Shown here piece after piece: positions 7,051 to 14,661 of a stretch of 26,909 bases of DNA. Source of the DNA: an uncultured Kiritimatiellota bacterium (GTDB lineage: Bacteria > Verrucomicrobiota > Kiritimatiellia > RFP12 > UBA1067); NCBI GenBank assembly GCA_934654805.1, contig CAKUGW010000032.1, positions 1 through 26,909 on the forward strand, in the 5' to 3' direction. The position numbers were made by a program, and so were the translations under genes. The notes under the pieces were generated by a model. The model was not told where the DNA came from. It did not search any database and saw only the letters and a program-made list of their open reading frames with translations. Position 1 is the stretch's first letter, and each line of letters starts with the position of its first letter.

Positions 7051-7232
7051 ATTTCTCGACCCGCCCGCAGTCCGCACAGGGCCTTCCTGGCCGTCGGCTC
7101 ATGTCCAGCCGCATTTCTGCGGATTGCGCGCGCGAACTGAACACGAAAAGCCCCTTTGTGGAGTTCATTCCGGCGTGGCGGCGTCCGTAGCCATTACGAC
7201 ACGCCCCTGTATCCGGCATCCGCTCTTCATTG

Positions 7233-8099
7233 TCATGCCGCAAAATCGGAGAGCTCGAGGCCGTCGTAGGCCGGCAGGACATTCGGGGGCAGCATCTTCA
7301 GCCACTCCTCGTAGGTGAAGTCGTGGCAGAGGTGCGTCAGGTAGGCGCGGCGCGGCGCGATGCGCGCGATGTAGGCCAAGGCGTCCGCCAGCTTCAGGTG
7401 CGTCGGATGCTCGCGCACGCGCAGGCAGTTCAGGACGAGCGTGTCGACGCCCCGGATCCGCGCCACCGTCTCGTCCGGCAGGACATGGCAGTCGGAAATA
7501 TAAGCTAATCCACCCTTCTTCCCTTTTCCTTCTTCCTTTTTCCCTTCCAACAGGTAGCCGCAGCAGGGAAAGCCGTGCTCGACCGCGAGGCGCGCGACCG
7601 CGACGTCGCCGACCGTGAACGCGTCGTCGTTGCGGAACTCGACCATCGGGCGGAACAGCCCGTGCTCCCCGCCCTTCGCGCTGATGTACGGGAAGATGCG
7701 GTGCATCGCCTCTTCCGTCTCCTTCATCGCGTAGCAGGGCAGGGCCTTGCCGAGGCAGCGGCAGGTGCGCCCGTTCGCGCCGTCCGCGTGGGGGTCGCAC
7801 TTGATCCACGTGCCGTTCAGCGTGTTGAAGCGGCGCACGTCGTCGAACCCCGCGACGTGATCCATGTGCGCGTGCGTCAGCACGACGGCGTCCACGCGAT
7901 CGATGCCGTACTCGCAGCACGCAAGCCGCATTTCCGGCGGCGTGTCGATGAGGAAGCCGACGTCGCCCGACCGCACGTAGGCCCCGCAGCGGCGGCGGCG
8001 GTCACGCGGGTCGGACGAGGTGCAGACCTTGCACGTGCAGCCGATCTGCGGCACGCCGACGCTCGTGCCTGTCCCAAGGAACTTGAAGGTAAGGCTCAT
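7233..8099 (-). CDS. PhnP-like metallo-beta-lactamase-fold hydrolase
   Basis: A 288-residue MBL-fold protein. The zinc-binding motif HAHMDHVAGFDDVRRFN follows VVLTHAHMDH, and later histidines (AVEHGFPCCGY, YISDCHVLP, YLTHLCHDF) supply further ligands. Near the N-terminus GTGTSVGVPQIGC and CTCKVCTSSDPRDRRRR match PhnP-type phosphodiesterases, where the cysteines hold a structural zinc. PhnP cleaves cyclic ribose phosphates in phosphonate breakdown, but no phn genes are here, so the substrate is open. A lysine/glutamate/glycine insert (LEGKKEEGKGKKGG) comes from a purine-rich tract at about 7511-7551. I chose ATG 8099 because MSLTFKFLGTGTSVG is the expected N-terminus; the longer open frame upstream is antisense-like noise. 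It sits 104 bp after the sugar transporter gene. Confidence 0.8.
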   Translation of the reverse strand: MSLTFKFLGTGTSVGVPQIGCTCKVCTSSDPRDRRRRCGAYVRSGDVGFLIDTPPEMRLACCEYGIDRVDAVVLTHAHMDHVAGFDDVRRFNTLNGTWIKCDPHADGANGRTCRCLGKALPCYAMKETEEAMHRIFPYISAKGGEHGLFRPMVEFRNDDAFTVGDVAVARLAVEHGFPCCGYLLEGKKEEGKGKKGGLAYISDCHVLPDETVARIRGVDTLVLNCLRVREHPTHLKLADALAYIARIAPRRAYLTHLCHDFTYEEWLKMLPPNVLPAYDGLELSDFAA

Positions 8100-8203
8100 T
8101 TGGACGGATGCGAGAAGGCTTGTCCGGATCGGGGACAAAGGACAGCTGACAGAAGACAAACGGGCCTTGTCGCGTTCGCCCGTTCGGTCATTCAGACATT
8201 CGC

Positions 8204-9727
8204 TCATTTCCGCTCCGGCATCCTGCCCGTCGTGAAGTACTGCTCGACCTCCTCCAGCGTCCGCCCCTTCGTCTCGGGCAGGAAGAACGCCGCCGTGACG
8301 AAGTAGACGACCGTGAAGCCGGCGAGGACGAAGAAGACCGTGCCGTTGTCGTTCGTCGCCGCGCACCACTTCGGGAAGACCGTCGCGATCAGCGCCGAGA
8401 CGCCCTGGTTGATGATCATCGCGATCGCCATGCCGTTGGCGCGGATGCGCGTCGGCATGAGCTCGGTGAGAGCGAGCCACACGCAGACGCCCGGCCCCAC
8501 CGCGTAGAAGCCGATGAACATGAAGAAGAACGCCGTCGCGAGAACGCCCGTCGCCATCGACGCGGCGACCCAGCCCTTCGAGATCGCGAGGAAGATCGAC
8601 CCGACGCCGCAGAGCCCGACGATGATGCCCGACGTGCCGAGCTTCAGCAGGAACTTGCGCCCCTTCCGGTCGACGAGCGCACAGGCGACGACCGTCATCA
8701 CGCAGTTCATGACCTTGATGGCGACGTCGGACACGTTCGCGAACGCGCCCTGCATGCCGGTCTTCTGGAAGATCGTCACCGTGTAGTTGAGGACGGAGTT
8801 GATGCCCGTCGTCTGGTTGCACGCGAGAATGACGACCGCCAGGACGAACGGGATCACGTACTTCCGCTGGAGAAGCGAATCCGTCGCGGCGGCGTTCCGC
8901 GCCTTCTCGGCGGCGACCGCCTCGTCCGCCGCAATCATCTCGGAGAGGATCTCCTTCGCCTTCTCTGGGCCGTTGTTGGCCGCGAGAGACGCCAGCGCCT
9001 CGTCCGTGCGCCCTTTCCTGTAGAGCCAGCGGGACGATTCCTTGAGCCGGAACGCGCCGAGGAAGAGGACGAGCCCGGGGATGCACGACAGGATGAAGAT
9101 CATCTGCCAGGCATGCACCCACGCAGCGATCTGCTCCGGCGCAAACCACGCCCTGATCTGCGCGAAGGTCACCGCCGCCGCCTCAACGCCATTCGCGAGG
9201 GCTTTCGCGTCAACGGCGTCCTTCGCGTCGCCGACGACAAACGTGACGCAAAAGCCGAGGACCGCGACGAAGACGAGTCCCATCGTCAGCAGCAGCTGGA
9301 ACATGCCCGTGCCCTTGCCGCGCGAATCGGCGTCAAGGCATTCGGCGAGGTACATCGGCACGATCACGCCGAAGAGGCCGGCCGCCGCGCCCTGCAGCGC
9401 ACGCCCGGCGACCATCATCCAGAAGTTGCCCCCCTCGAAGAGGCCCGACGCGCAGATCACCGGGATCGAGACCAGGAACAGCAGGGCCGACGCGATGATC
9501 ATGCGCCGGCGACCGAACCACTCGGCGAGCAGCCCCGCCACGAGCGAGGACGGGAGCGACCCCCAGAGCGCCATGCCGACGATCCAGCCGATCTCGTCCT
9601 GCGTGAACGTCGACGTCCGCTCGATGTACGGCAGCGCCGCCGCGATGACGCCGACGTCCACGCCGTAGAGGAGGCCGCCGAGGCCCGCCATGATGAGCAG
9701 AAACTTCGCATATCCCTTGACCGTCAT
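8204..9727 (-). CDS. MFS sugar transporter (sugar porter family)
   Basis: A 507-residue inner-membrane permease with about twelve hydrophobic segments, likely a sugar/proton symporter of the GalP/XylE/inositol-transporter class. Diagnostic motifs: LLYGVDVGVIAAALPYI in the first helix, EWFGRRRMI in the loop between helices 2 and 3, RALQGAAAGLFG, KESSRWLYRKGRTDEAL in the central cytoplasmic region, NQTTGINSVLNYT in the seventh helix region, and FFLPETKGRTLEEVE after the last helix. The ATG at 9727 begins MTVKGYAKFLLIMAGLGGLL and is one base past the rfbC stop (TGAAATG), so translation is probably coupled to rfbC. The loop after TM5 (GDAKDAVDAKALANGVEAAA) is longer than in typical members. Substrate not predictable. 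Confidence 0.9.
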   Translation of the reverse strand: MTVKGYAKFLLIMAGLGGLLYGVDVGVIAAALPYIERTSTFTQDEIGWIVGMALWGSLPSSLVAGLLAEWFGRRRMIIASALLFLVSIPVICASGLFEGGNFWMMVAGRALQGAAAGLFGVIVPMYLAECLDADSRGKGTGMFQLLLTMGLVFVAVLGFCVTFVVGDAKDAVDAKALANGVEAAAVTFAQIRAWFAPEQIAAWVHAWQMIFILSCIPGLVLFLGAFRLKESSRWLYRKGRTDEALASLAANNGPEKAKEILSEMIAADEAVAAEKARNAAATDSLLQRKYVIPFVLAVVILACNQTTGINSVLNYTVTIFQKTGMQGAFANVSDVAIKVMNCVMTVVACALVDRKGRKFLLKLGTSGIIVGLCGVGSIFLAISKGWVAASMATGVLATAFFFMFIGFYAVGPGVCVWLALTELMPTRIRANGMAIAMIINQGVSALIATVFPKWCAATNDNGTVFFVLAGFTVVYFVTAAFFLPETKGRTLEEVEQYFTTGRMPERK

Positions 9728-9728
9728 T

Positions 9729-10283
9729 TCACTTTTCCTCCCAGGGTTCGATGTCTTTGAGCAGCGGATGCTTCGTGTCCTTTTCGGAAAGCAGGTAGTC
9801 GCGGCCCGGCCAAGGCCAGCGGATGCCGAGCGCCGGATCGTCGAAACGGAGCCCGCGCTCGGATTCCCTGCAGTAGAAATTGTCGCACTTGTAGCTGAAG
9901 AGCGTGTCGTCCTCCAAGACGACGAACCCGTGCGCAAACCCGCGCGGGATGAAGAACTGGCGCCCGTTCTCCGCCGTCAGTTCGCACGAGACGCTCTTGC
10001 CGAACGTCGGCGAGCCCTTCCGGATGTCGACGGCGACGTCCCAGACCGCGCCGCGAATGACGCGCACGAGCTTCGCCTGCGCGCGCTCGCCGGCCTGCCA
10101 GTGCAGGCCGCGCAGGACGCCGCGCGACGAGCAGCTCTCGTTGTCCTGCACGAACGCCGCGCCGATGCCCGCCGCGACGTAGCGGGCCTCGTTGTACGTC
10201 TCGGCGAAGAAGCCGCGCGCATCGCGGTAAATGTCAGGCTCGACAATCTTCACGCCCGAAATCTCTGTCCCCAGCACTTTCAT
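9729..10283 (-). CDS. rfbC: dTDP-4-dehydrorhamnose 3,5-epimerase
   Basis: A 184-residue cupin-fold enzyme of normal length that epimerises C3 and C5 of dTDP-4-keto-6-deoxyglucose, the third step to dTDP-L-rhamnose for surface polysaccharides. Family signatures: IYRDARGFFAETYN, QDNESCSSRGVLRGLHWQ with catalytic His61, VWDVAVDIRKGSPTFGK, and FFIPRGFAHGFVVLEDD with the active-site Tyr131 in LFSYKCDNFY. rfbA, rfbB and rfbD are not in the window. ATG 10283 is 2 nt past the miaA stop, and a TGATATAAT box ends 9 nt before it, inside the end of miaA. The gene could therefore be read both from the upstream operon and from its own leaderless start. The MFS gene follows after one base. Confidence 0.93.
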   Translation of the reverse strand: MKVLGTEISGVKIVEPDIYRDARGFFAETYNEARYVAAGIGAAFVQDNESCSSRGVLRGLHWQAGERAQAKLVRVIRGAVWDVAVDIRKGSPTFGKSVSCELTAENGRQFFIPRGFAHGFVVLEDDTLFSYKCDNFYCRESERGLRFDDPALGIRWPWPGRDYLLSEKDTKHPLLKDIEPWEEK

Positions 10284-10285
10284 GG

Positions 10286-10984
10286 TCAAGGGATTATATC
10301 AAAAAATCGGACATCCCATGGGCCGTGCGCCTGCCAGCAGGCGCGGACGGCCTCGACGGTCGGCTCGACGTAGAGCGGCGTCGCCTGGTGGCGAAACCAC
10401 GTGTCCTGCCGCTTCGCGAGCTGGCAGGTGCGCGTACGGACCTTCTCCTTGTCGTCCCCTTCGCGGTAGCCGATCGCAAGCGCGGCCGTCTTCGACCAGA
10501 CGGGATACGCCGCGTGCAGACGCCGCCGCTCGTCCTCCAGCCCGCGCATGAACATGTCGTCAAGCCGCGCGGCGATCCGGGCGCGGACGACGTCTCGGCC
10601 GATCCGGATGACGGGGTATGCCGGCGGCGGCTTCTCCCACGCGCGGTCCAGTCCGCGCAGCAGCGCCGAGAAGTAGAGCCCCGTGCCGCCGACGATGACG
10701 ATCGGCGTCCCGTCCGGCACCGTCCGCGCCCAGTCCGCCGCCGCCCGCAGCCACGCGCCCGCCGAGAACTCCTCCGCCGGCGTGACGACATCGACGCCGC
10801 CCATGTGGAACTCGGCGCGCTCGTCGGCGGACGGCTTCGCCGTGCCGACGTCCATGCCGCGATAGACGTTCATCGAGTCCGCCGAGAGGATCCACGCGCC
10901 CATCTCGCGCGCGAGCGTCGCGGCGATCGCGCTCTTGCCGCTCGCCGTCGGCCCCGCCAGCAGATACGCCTTGCGCACGATCAT
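10286..10984 (-). CDS. miaA: tRNA dimethylallyltransferase MiaA, unusually short
   Basis: MiaA transfers a dimethylallyl group to A37 of tRNAs reading UNN codons. Seen: P-loop AGPTASGKS (residues 10-18), DSMNVYRGMDVGTAKP (36-51), GGTGLYFSALLRGLD, AIGYRE, and the C-terminal QLAKRQDTWFRHQ. At 232 residues it is much shorter than the usual 300 or so. The block normally between the GLD motif and the RARIAARLDDMFMRGL helix, which carries the 'D..R..RALEV' motif and part of the inserted helical domain, is missing in frame. The near-invariant Gln of DS-x-Q-x-Y is Asn39. ATG 10984 has GGAG 5 nt upstream; GTG 10990 is possible. It lies between the AroB-like gene and rfbC (2-nt gap). Identity is clear; activity is uncertain. 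Confidence 0.88.
   Translation of the reverse strand: MIVRKAYLLAGPTASGKSAIAATLAREMGAWILSADSMNVYRGMDVGTAKPSADERAEFHMGGVDVVTPAEEFSAGAWLRAAADWARTVPDGTPIVIVGGTGLYFSALLRGLDRAWEKPPPAYPVIRIGRDVVRARIAARLDDMFMRGLEDERRRLHAAYPVWSKTAALAIGYREGDDKEKVRTRTCQLAKRQDTWFRHQATPLYVEPTVEAVRACWQAHGPWDVRFFDIIP
10293..10301 (-). promoter_or_regulatory. Extended -10 promoter of rfbC
   Basis: TGATATAAT on the minus strand lies within the last codons of miaA; 9 nt separate it from the rfbC ATG. A start about 7 nt downstream would leave a leader of about two bases. Confidence 0.5.
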
Positions 10985-11009
10985 TCGCACTCCAAGCCGC
11001 CGATGGCCT

Positions 11010-12092
11010 TCAGCGCGTCTCCGCCGCCGTGCGCAGGATGTTCTTCATCGCGGCACGATAGGCTTCGCGATCCGGCGTCTCGGACGTCTCGCTCTTGCCG
11101 AGGGCCGTCAGCGCGGGGACGCCTTCAGGCGAGCCGAGCAGCCAGGCGTCCAGCCCGCACAGCAGGCTGTCGGGCTGCTGCAGCAGATGCTGCGAATGCA
11201 CAAGCCCGTCCAGCGCGCCGCACGCCTTCAGAAGATCCGTCACGCGCGCGCCGTCCGCCTCGGACAGCGCACCGCGCGCGACCGCCGCGCCGACCTCCAG
11301 CATGACGCCGATCGACACGGCATAGCCGTGCGGCAGCTTGTAGCCGCTCATGGCCTCCAGCCGATGCGCCGCCCAGAGGGCCAGCCCGGCGTCGCCCTTC
11401 TTCGTCCGCGTCGTCCGCACGGTCTCGATCAGCTCGGCCAAAGCCCCGGGCTGACGGGTCGCATAGGTCGGGCCCGCCTTCTCCAGCTTCTTCAGGAGCG
11501 TCGCGTCCGTCGCCACCGCAAGCCGCACGGCCTCGCCGATGCCGCTGCGCCAGACGCCGTCCAGCACCGTGTCCGCAAGCGCCGGATCCAGCACGACCGC
11601 CGCCGGCACGGACGGCACGCGCAGCGCATCCTTGACCGAGGACGAATCGACGGCCGCATAGGTCGCGAACGCCGCGCCCAGCATCGCCGCCGGCGTCGTC
11701 GGCATCCGCACAAGCCGCACGCCGCCGCGCGCCTGGGCCGCCGCATAGCCCGCGACGTCGAGGACCGTGCCGCCGCCCAGCGCCAGCACGACGTCCGTCC
11801 GCCCGAGCTTGGCGTCGAGAATCGCCGAGACGACCGTGAGCGCGCTCTGCTGGTTGTCCGCCTTGATCTTCTCGCCGCCGGCGATCACGACGGGACTGCC
11901 CGCGAGCGTGATGCCATGCGTCTGCACGTAGCGGCCGATCTTCGTGCCGAGGCCCGCCGTCCGCTGGACGACGTTCATGTCCGCGACAATGAGCACGCGC
12001 GACGCCCCGGCGAGGAGGTCGGCGAGCACGGACGATTCCCCGAAGGCGTCCGTGACAAGTTCAATGGGATAGCTTGAGGAGTTCTTCCGCAT
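11010..12092 (-). CDS. 3-dehydroquinate synthase-like protein (divergent AroB family)
   Basis: A 360-residue protein of the AroB/sugar-phosphate cyclase superfamily. The NAD-binding core VVIAGGEKIK...VVLALGGGTVLDVAGYAAAQ and VRLVRMPTTPAAM match AroB. However, the DSSVGGK-T-x-x-N block that supplies a catalytic lysine in AroB is replaced by LGAAFATYAAVDSSSVK. The metal-site motif GHTFGHAIE appears as LWAAHRLEAMSGY, where only the second His is kept. EVIKYG is GEAVRLA, while PHGYAVSIG keeps the last His. AroB makes dehydroquinate in the shikimate pathway; here the chemistry may differ, as in other sugar-phosphate cyclases. The start at ATG 12092 lies inside the 3' end of recN (32-nt overlap), so the two are co-transcribed. 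miaA follows after about 25 nt. Confidence 0.75.
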   Translation of the reverse strand: MRKNSSSYPIELVTDAFGESSVLADLLAGASRVLIVADMNVVQRTAGLGTKIGRYVQTHGITLAGSPVVIAGGEKIKADNQQSALTVVSAILDAKLGRTDVVLALGGGTVLDVAGYAAAQARGGVRLVRMPTTPAAMLGAAFATYAAVDSSSVKDALRVPSVPAAVVLDPALADTVLDGVWRSGIGEAVRLAVATDATLLKKLEKAGPTYATRQPGALAELIETVRTTRTKKGDAGLALWAAHRLEAMSGYKLPHGYAVSIGVMLEVGAAVARGALSEADGARVTDLLKACGALDGLVHSQHLLQQPDSLLCGLDAWLLGSPEGVPALTALGKSETSETPDREAYRAAMKNILRTAAETR

Positions 12093-13686
12093 GTTTTCTG
12101 ACGACGCTTGTGAGTTTTTCGCCGCCGAGCATCCGCGCGATTTCCGAAACGCGCGCGTCGCCCGCGACAGGAGAAAGGGTTGTGCGCGTCCGCCCGTCCG
12201 TAACGCGCTTCGACACGACAAGATGCCGCGTGCCGTAGACGGCGGACTGCGGCAGGTGGGTGATGGCGATGACCTGATGGGCCTTCGCGACCGCCCGCAG
12301 CTTCTCGCCGACGACCCGCCCGACCTCGCCGCCGATGTTGGCGTCGATCTCGTCGAAGACGAGGGTGGGGATGGGAGACGCGGCATGGGGGACGGGGGAC
12401 GTGGCGCGCGGGCTCCTGGAGGCCGTGACGACCTTCAGCGCGAGCATCACGCGGGCGATTTCGCCCGAGCTCGCGATCGCCGCGAGCGGCCGCGCCGATT
12501 CGCCCGGATTCGGCTCGAACATGTAGACGACGCGGTCGCACCCGTGCGCGTCCGGCGACTGCGGCTCCAGCGCGACGAAGAGCTTCGCCTGACGGAAGCC
12601 GAGATCCTTCAGCTCCTTCGTGACCGCCTTCGCCAGTCGCTCGCCCGCCGCCGCGCGCGCCTTCGTGAGCGCGGCGCCCGTCGTCCGCAGGGCCTTCTCC
12701 GCCGCGTCCAGATTCGCCTGAAGGTCGCGCAGCCGCTCGTCCCGGCCCTCGATCGCCGCGAGCCGCTCCTTCTTCTCCGCGAGCAGCGCCCGCAGGCGCG
12801 GCACGTCCTCGGCGCGGTACTTCCGCTTCAGCCGGTTGACGAGCGTCAGCCGCGCGTCGAGCGACGCCAAGTCATCTTCGCCGCCATCCAGGCCAGACAC
12901 GGCATCCGCAATCGTCCGCGACAGCTCCTGCACGCGCACCGTGATGTCATCCGCCTCGCGCGCCCACGCCTCGGCCTGCGGCAGGTGGCGGGCGATCGCC
13001 CGAAACTTCGGCTGAAGCGCGGCCAGCAGCTCCGACACGCCCCGGTCACCGCCCAGTGCCTCCGTCATCGCGTTGGCGTTCTCGACGATCTCCTCGGCGT
13101 GCGCCGCCGCCGCGTGCCGCTCGGACAAGGTCTCGTCGTCGTCCGTCAGCTCCGCGCCCTCCAGCTCGTTCACCTGGAAGCGCAGCATGTCCGCCTCGTC
13201 CTCGCCGCCGACGGCGTCGAGCGCGTCGATCTCACCCTTCAGCGCGGCAAAACGCGCCCAGTCCGCCGCATACGCCCGCCCGGCGGCGGACGCCTTGCCG
13301 TCGGCGTCCAGCAGGTCGCGCTGGAACGGCTCCTCGACCAGCTTCTGGTTCGCCGTCGGGCCGTGGATGTCGACGAGCGTGTGCCCGAGCTCCTTCAGCT
13401 CGGCGACGGACACGCTTTCGTCGTTGACCCACGCGCGCGAACGCCCCTCGCGCGTCACCGTGCGCCGGACGACCGTCTCGCCGAAGTCGGCCTCGACCTC
13501 GGCCTCCTTCGCGCCGTCACGCACGACCGACGCCTCGGCACGGCCGCCGAGCACGAGCTCGAGCGCGCCCATCAGCACGGACTTGCCGGCGCCCGTTTCG
13601 CCCGTAATGACGTTCAGGGCGGGATCGAACTCGACCTCGACCTTCTCGACGACTGCGAGATTCCTGACACTGAGACGGTTGAGCAT
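12061..13686 (-). CDS. recN: DNA repair protein RecN
   Basis: A 541-residue SMC-like ATPase acting in double-strand break repair. Walker A GETGAGKS is at residues 29-36 after LSVRNLAVVEKVEVEF. The Q-loop region reads LVDIHGPTANQKLVE; most RecN have HGQH here, so the family glutamine is replaced. A central coiled coil spans roughly 160-370, the ABC signature is ASSGEIARVMLALKVV, and Walker B is TLVFDEIDANIGG followed by IAITHLPQ. Between signature and Walker B an extra Ser/Pro/Arg/Ala-rich loop (SRSPRATSPVPHAASPIPT) is encoded by a GTCCCC-rich repeat. ATG 13686 gives the normal MLNRLSVRNL start. It is the first gene of the minus-strand cluster down to 7233; no clear promoter box was seen upstream. 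Confidence 0.95.
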   Translation of the reverse strand: MLNRLSVRNLAVVEKVEVEFDPALNVITGETGAGKSVLMGALELVLGGRAEASVVRDGAKEAEVEADFGETVVRRTVTREGRSRAWVNDESVSVAELKELGHTLVDIHGPTANQKLVEEPFQRDLLDADGKASAAGRAYAADWARFAALKGEIDALDAVGGEDEADMLRFQVNELEGAELTDDDETLSERHAAAAHAEEIVENANAMTEALGGDRGVSELLAALQPKFRAIARHLPQAEAWAREADDITVRVQELSRTIADAVSGLDGGEDDLASLDARLTLVNRLKRKYRAEDVPRLRALLAEKKERLAAIEGRDERLRDLQANLDAAEKALRTTGAALTKARAAAGERLAKAVTKELKDLGFRQAKLFVALEPQSPDAHGCDRVVYMFEPNPGESARPLAAIASSGEIARVMLALKVVTASRSPRATSPVPHAASPIPTLVFDEIDANIGGEVGRVVGEKLRAVAKAHQVIAITHLPQSAVYGTRHLVVSKRVTDGRTRTTLSPVAGDARVSEIARMLGGEKLTSVVRKHAEELLKLSH

Positions 13687-13750
13687 GGCCGCCGCACACG
13701 TTTTGCGTTTTCAGAACATTTTCCCACGCGAACGGCACCGCCGAAACGAG

Positions 13751-13824
13751 TGGAGCGGGCGATGGGAATCGAACCCACGTAAGAAGCTTGGGAAGCTCCT
13801 ATTCTGCCATTGAATTACGCCCGC
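13751..13824 (-). tRNA. tRNA-Gly (anticodon CCC)
   Basis: On the minus strand the acceptor 5' GCGGGCG pairs with CGCCCGC. The D-arm reads TTCAATGGCAGAA, the anticodon arm is GGAGC-TTCCCAA-GCTTC with anticodon CCC, and the T-arm has GGTTCGATTCC. The discriminator base is U and the CCA end is encoded (13751-13753). It is 15 bp downstream of tRNA-Ser and probably shares its promoter. Confidence 0.93.
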
Positions 13825-13839
13825 AGGGATAAAGGCTTG

Positions 13840-13931
13840 TGGCGGAGAGAGAGGGATTCGAACCCCCGATACCCTTGCGGGTATGCATGATTTCGAGTCA
13901 TGTGCATTCAACCAGGCTCTGCCATCTCTCC
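13840..13931 (-). tRNA. tRNA-Ser (anticodon CGA)
   Basis: The acceptor GGAGAGA pairs with TCTCTCC. The anticodon arm is CATGA-CTCGAAA-TCATG with anticodon CGA, there is a long variable arm (TACCCGCAAGGGTA) as expected for serine, and the T-arm is GGTTCGAATCC. The discriminator is G and CCA is encoded at 13840-13842. It is first in a two-tRNA unit with tRNA-Gly. Confidence 0.93.
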
Positions 13932-13945
13932 AGCAACAGGCGCGT

Positions 13946-13975
13946 ATGATACCAAAAAACAGCGGATGCTGTCAA
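13946..13975 (-). promoter_or_regulatory. Promoter of the tRNA-Ser/tRNA-Gly unit
   Basis: On the minus strand a perfect TTGACA (13975-13970), an 18-nt spacer and TATCAT (13951-13946) preceded by TGG. The -10 lies 14 nt before the 5' end of tRNA-Ser. Confidence 0.7.
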
Positions 13976-13993
13976 ATCGCCCTCCAAGAATTA

Positions 13994-14086
13994 GCACGGA
14001 TTATCACAAATTGAGGCTGGTGAAAATTCGTGAAGATTCGCGGCCCCCTCTTAATCTAAATCCGTGCGAATCCGTGAAATCCGTGG
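13994..14086. repeat. Degenerate decamer repeat (AATCCGTGR type)
   Basis: AAATCCGTGC, GAATCCGTGA and AATCCGTGG run in tandem at 14058-14086. A diverged pair (AATTCGTGA, AGATTCGCGG) is at about 14034-14053, and an inverted copy GCACGGATT is at 13994-14002. GCACGGATT and AATCCGTGC can pair as a long-range stem. Such AATCCGTG arrays are familiar as intergenic repeats in several phyla. Together with the tRNA promoter this fills the first part of the gene-free stretch 13932-14314; I see nothing else coding there. Confidence 0.6.
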
Positions 14087-14281
14087 ACACATTCGCCGGC
14101 TTCCCGCTGGAATTTTCCGCATGATATTCTCATTGCCGGAATTGCAGGCCTTGCCGTACCTCCAGTAGCCGAGGATTCCCTCCTGCCTCGCGGAAACGCC
14201 GGATTTCGCTTGCACAGGCGCATCAGCCGGTCAAGTCGCAATGAGTCCCGGGCCTGTAGATTGGCCAGAACCCCCAATGGA

Positions 14282-14306
14282 TTTTTTCACAAACCTCTGA
14301 AGAGCC
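14282..14306. repeat. Dispersed ~25-bp hairpin motif, copy 1
   Basis: TTTTCACAAACCTCTGAAGAG occurs here and again at about 19986-20006. Both are followed by an A-rich run. CTCT-GA-AGAG forms a tiny hairpin. It lies just past the stop of the fragment ending at 14315. It may be the end of a mobile element. Confidence 0.5.
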
Positions 14307-14314
14307 GAAAAAAA

Positions 14315-14661
14315 CTAACGTTTGCCTGCGTTTTCGTTCGCGGCGATCTTGTGCGCGCCGCAGTTCGCGAAAAGCGGCTCGACGTTCGTCTGGTCAAATG
14401 TCCAGTCCGTAACGGCCCACGCCCCCTTCCCGACGGACAGCCGACGACCGCCCCTCACCAGCGTCCGCCGTCTGCGGCGGTCGAGGTCGAGCCTGCCGTC
14501 GTCCCCCAGGAACCGACGGCCGAGCATACAGGGCATTCCACTACCCAGCCACCGCCAAAAGCAGGATCGCAGCCGCGTTTGCCAATGCCTCAAAGCCGCC
14601 CTCCGGCCGCCGCAGGGTTTCGCCGTTTCTTGTATCCGAATCCACGCAGCCCATTATATCA
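14315..14661 (-). pseudogene. Broken hypothetical gene between lolA-like and tRNA region
   Basis: On the minus strand a TGATATAAT box (14661-14653) is followed 7 nt later by a GTG that opens a short frame with a hydrophobic stretch (AAAILLLAVAG), ending in TAG after 34 codons. Farther on, another frame reads through to a stop at 14315 and ends with a coherent-looking tail (LSVGKGAWAVTDWTFDQTNV, then PLFANCGAHKIAANENAGKR). The two pieces look like one secreted protein broken by stops or frameshifts. I do not recognise the family. It may alternatively be chance coding in GC-rich DNA. Confidence 0.35.
14653..14661 (-). promoter_or_regulatory. Extended -10 box before the broken gene
   Basis: TGATATAAT on the minus strand, identical to the rfbC and ruvB boxes, overlapping the end of the lolA-like gene. 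It is the main reason to think a gene once started here. Confidence 0.4.

Noticed and set aside
5358..7190. 610-residue plus-strand ORF over guaA
   Set aside because: Arg/Ala/His-rich antisense shadow of a conserved gene in GC-rich DNA; no motif and no start signals.
12091..13782. 563-residue plus-strand ORF over recN
   Set aside because: Antisense of the recN frame with the same low-complexity composition; no independent evidence.
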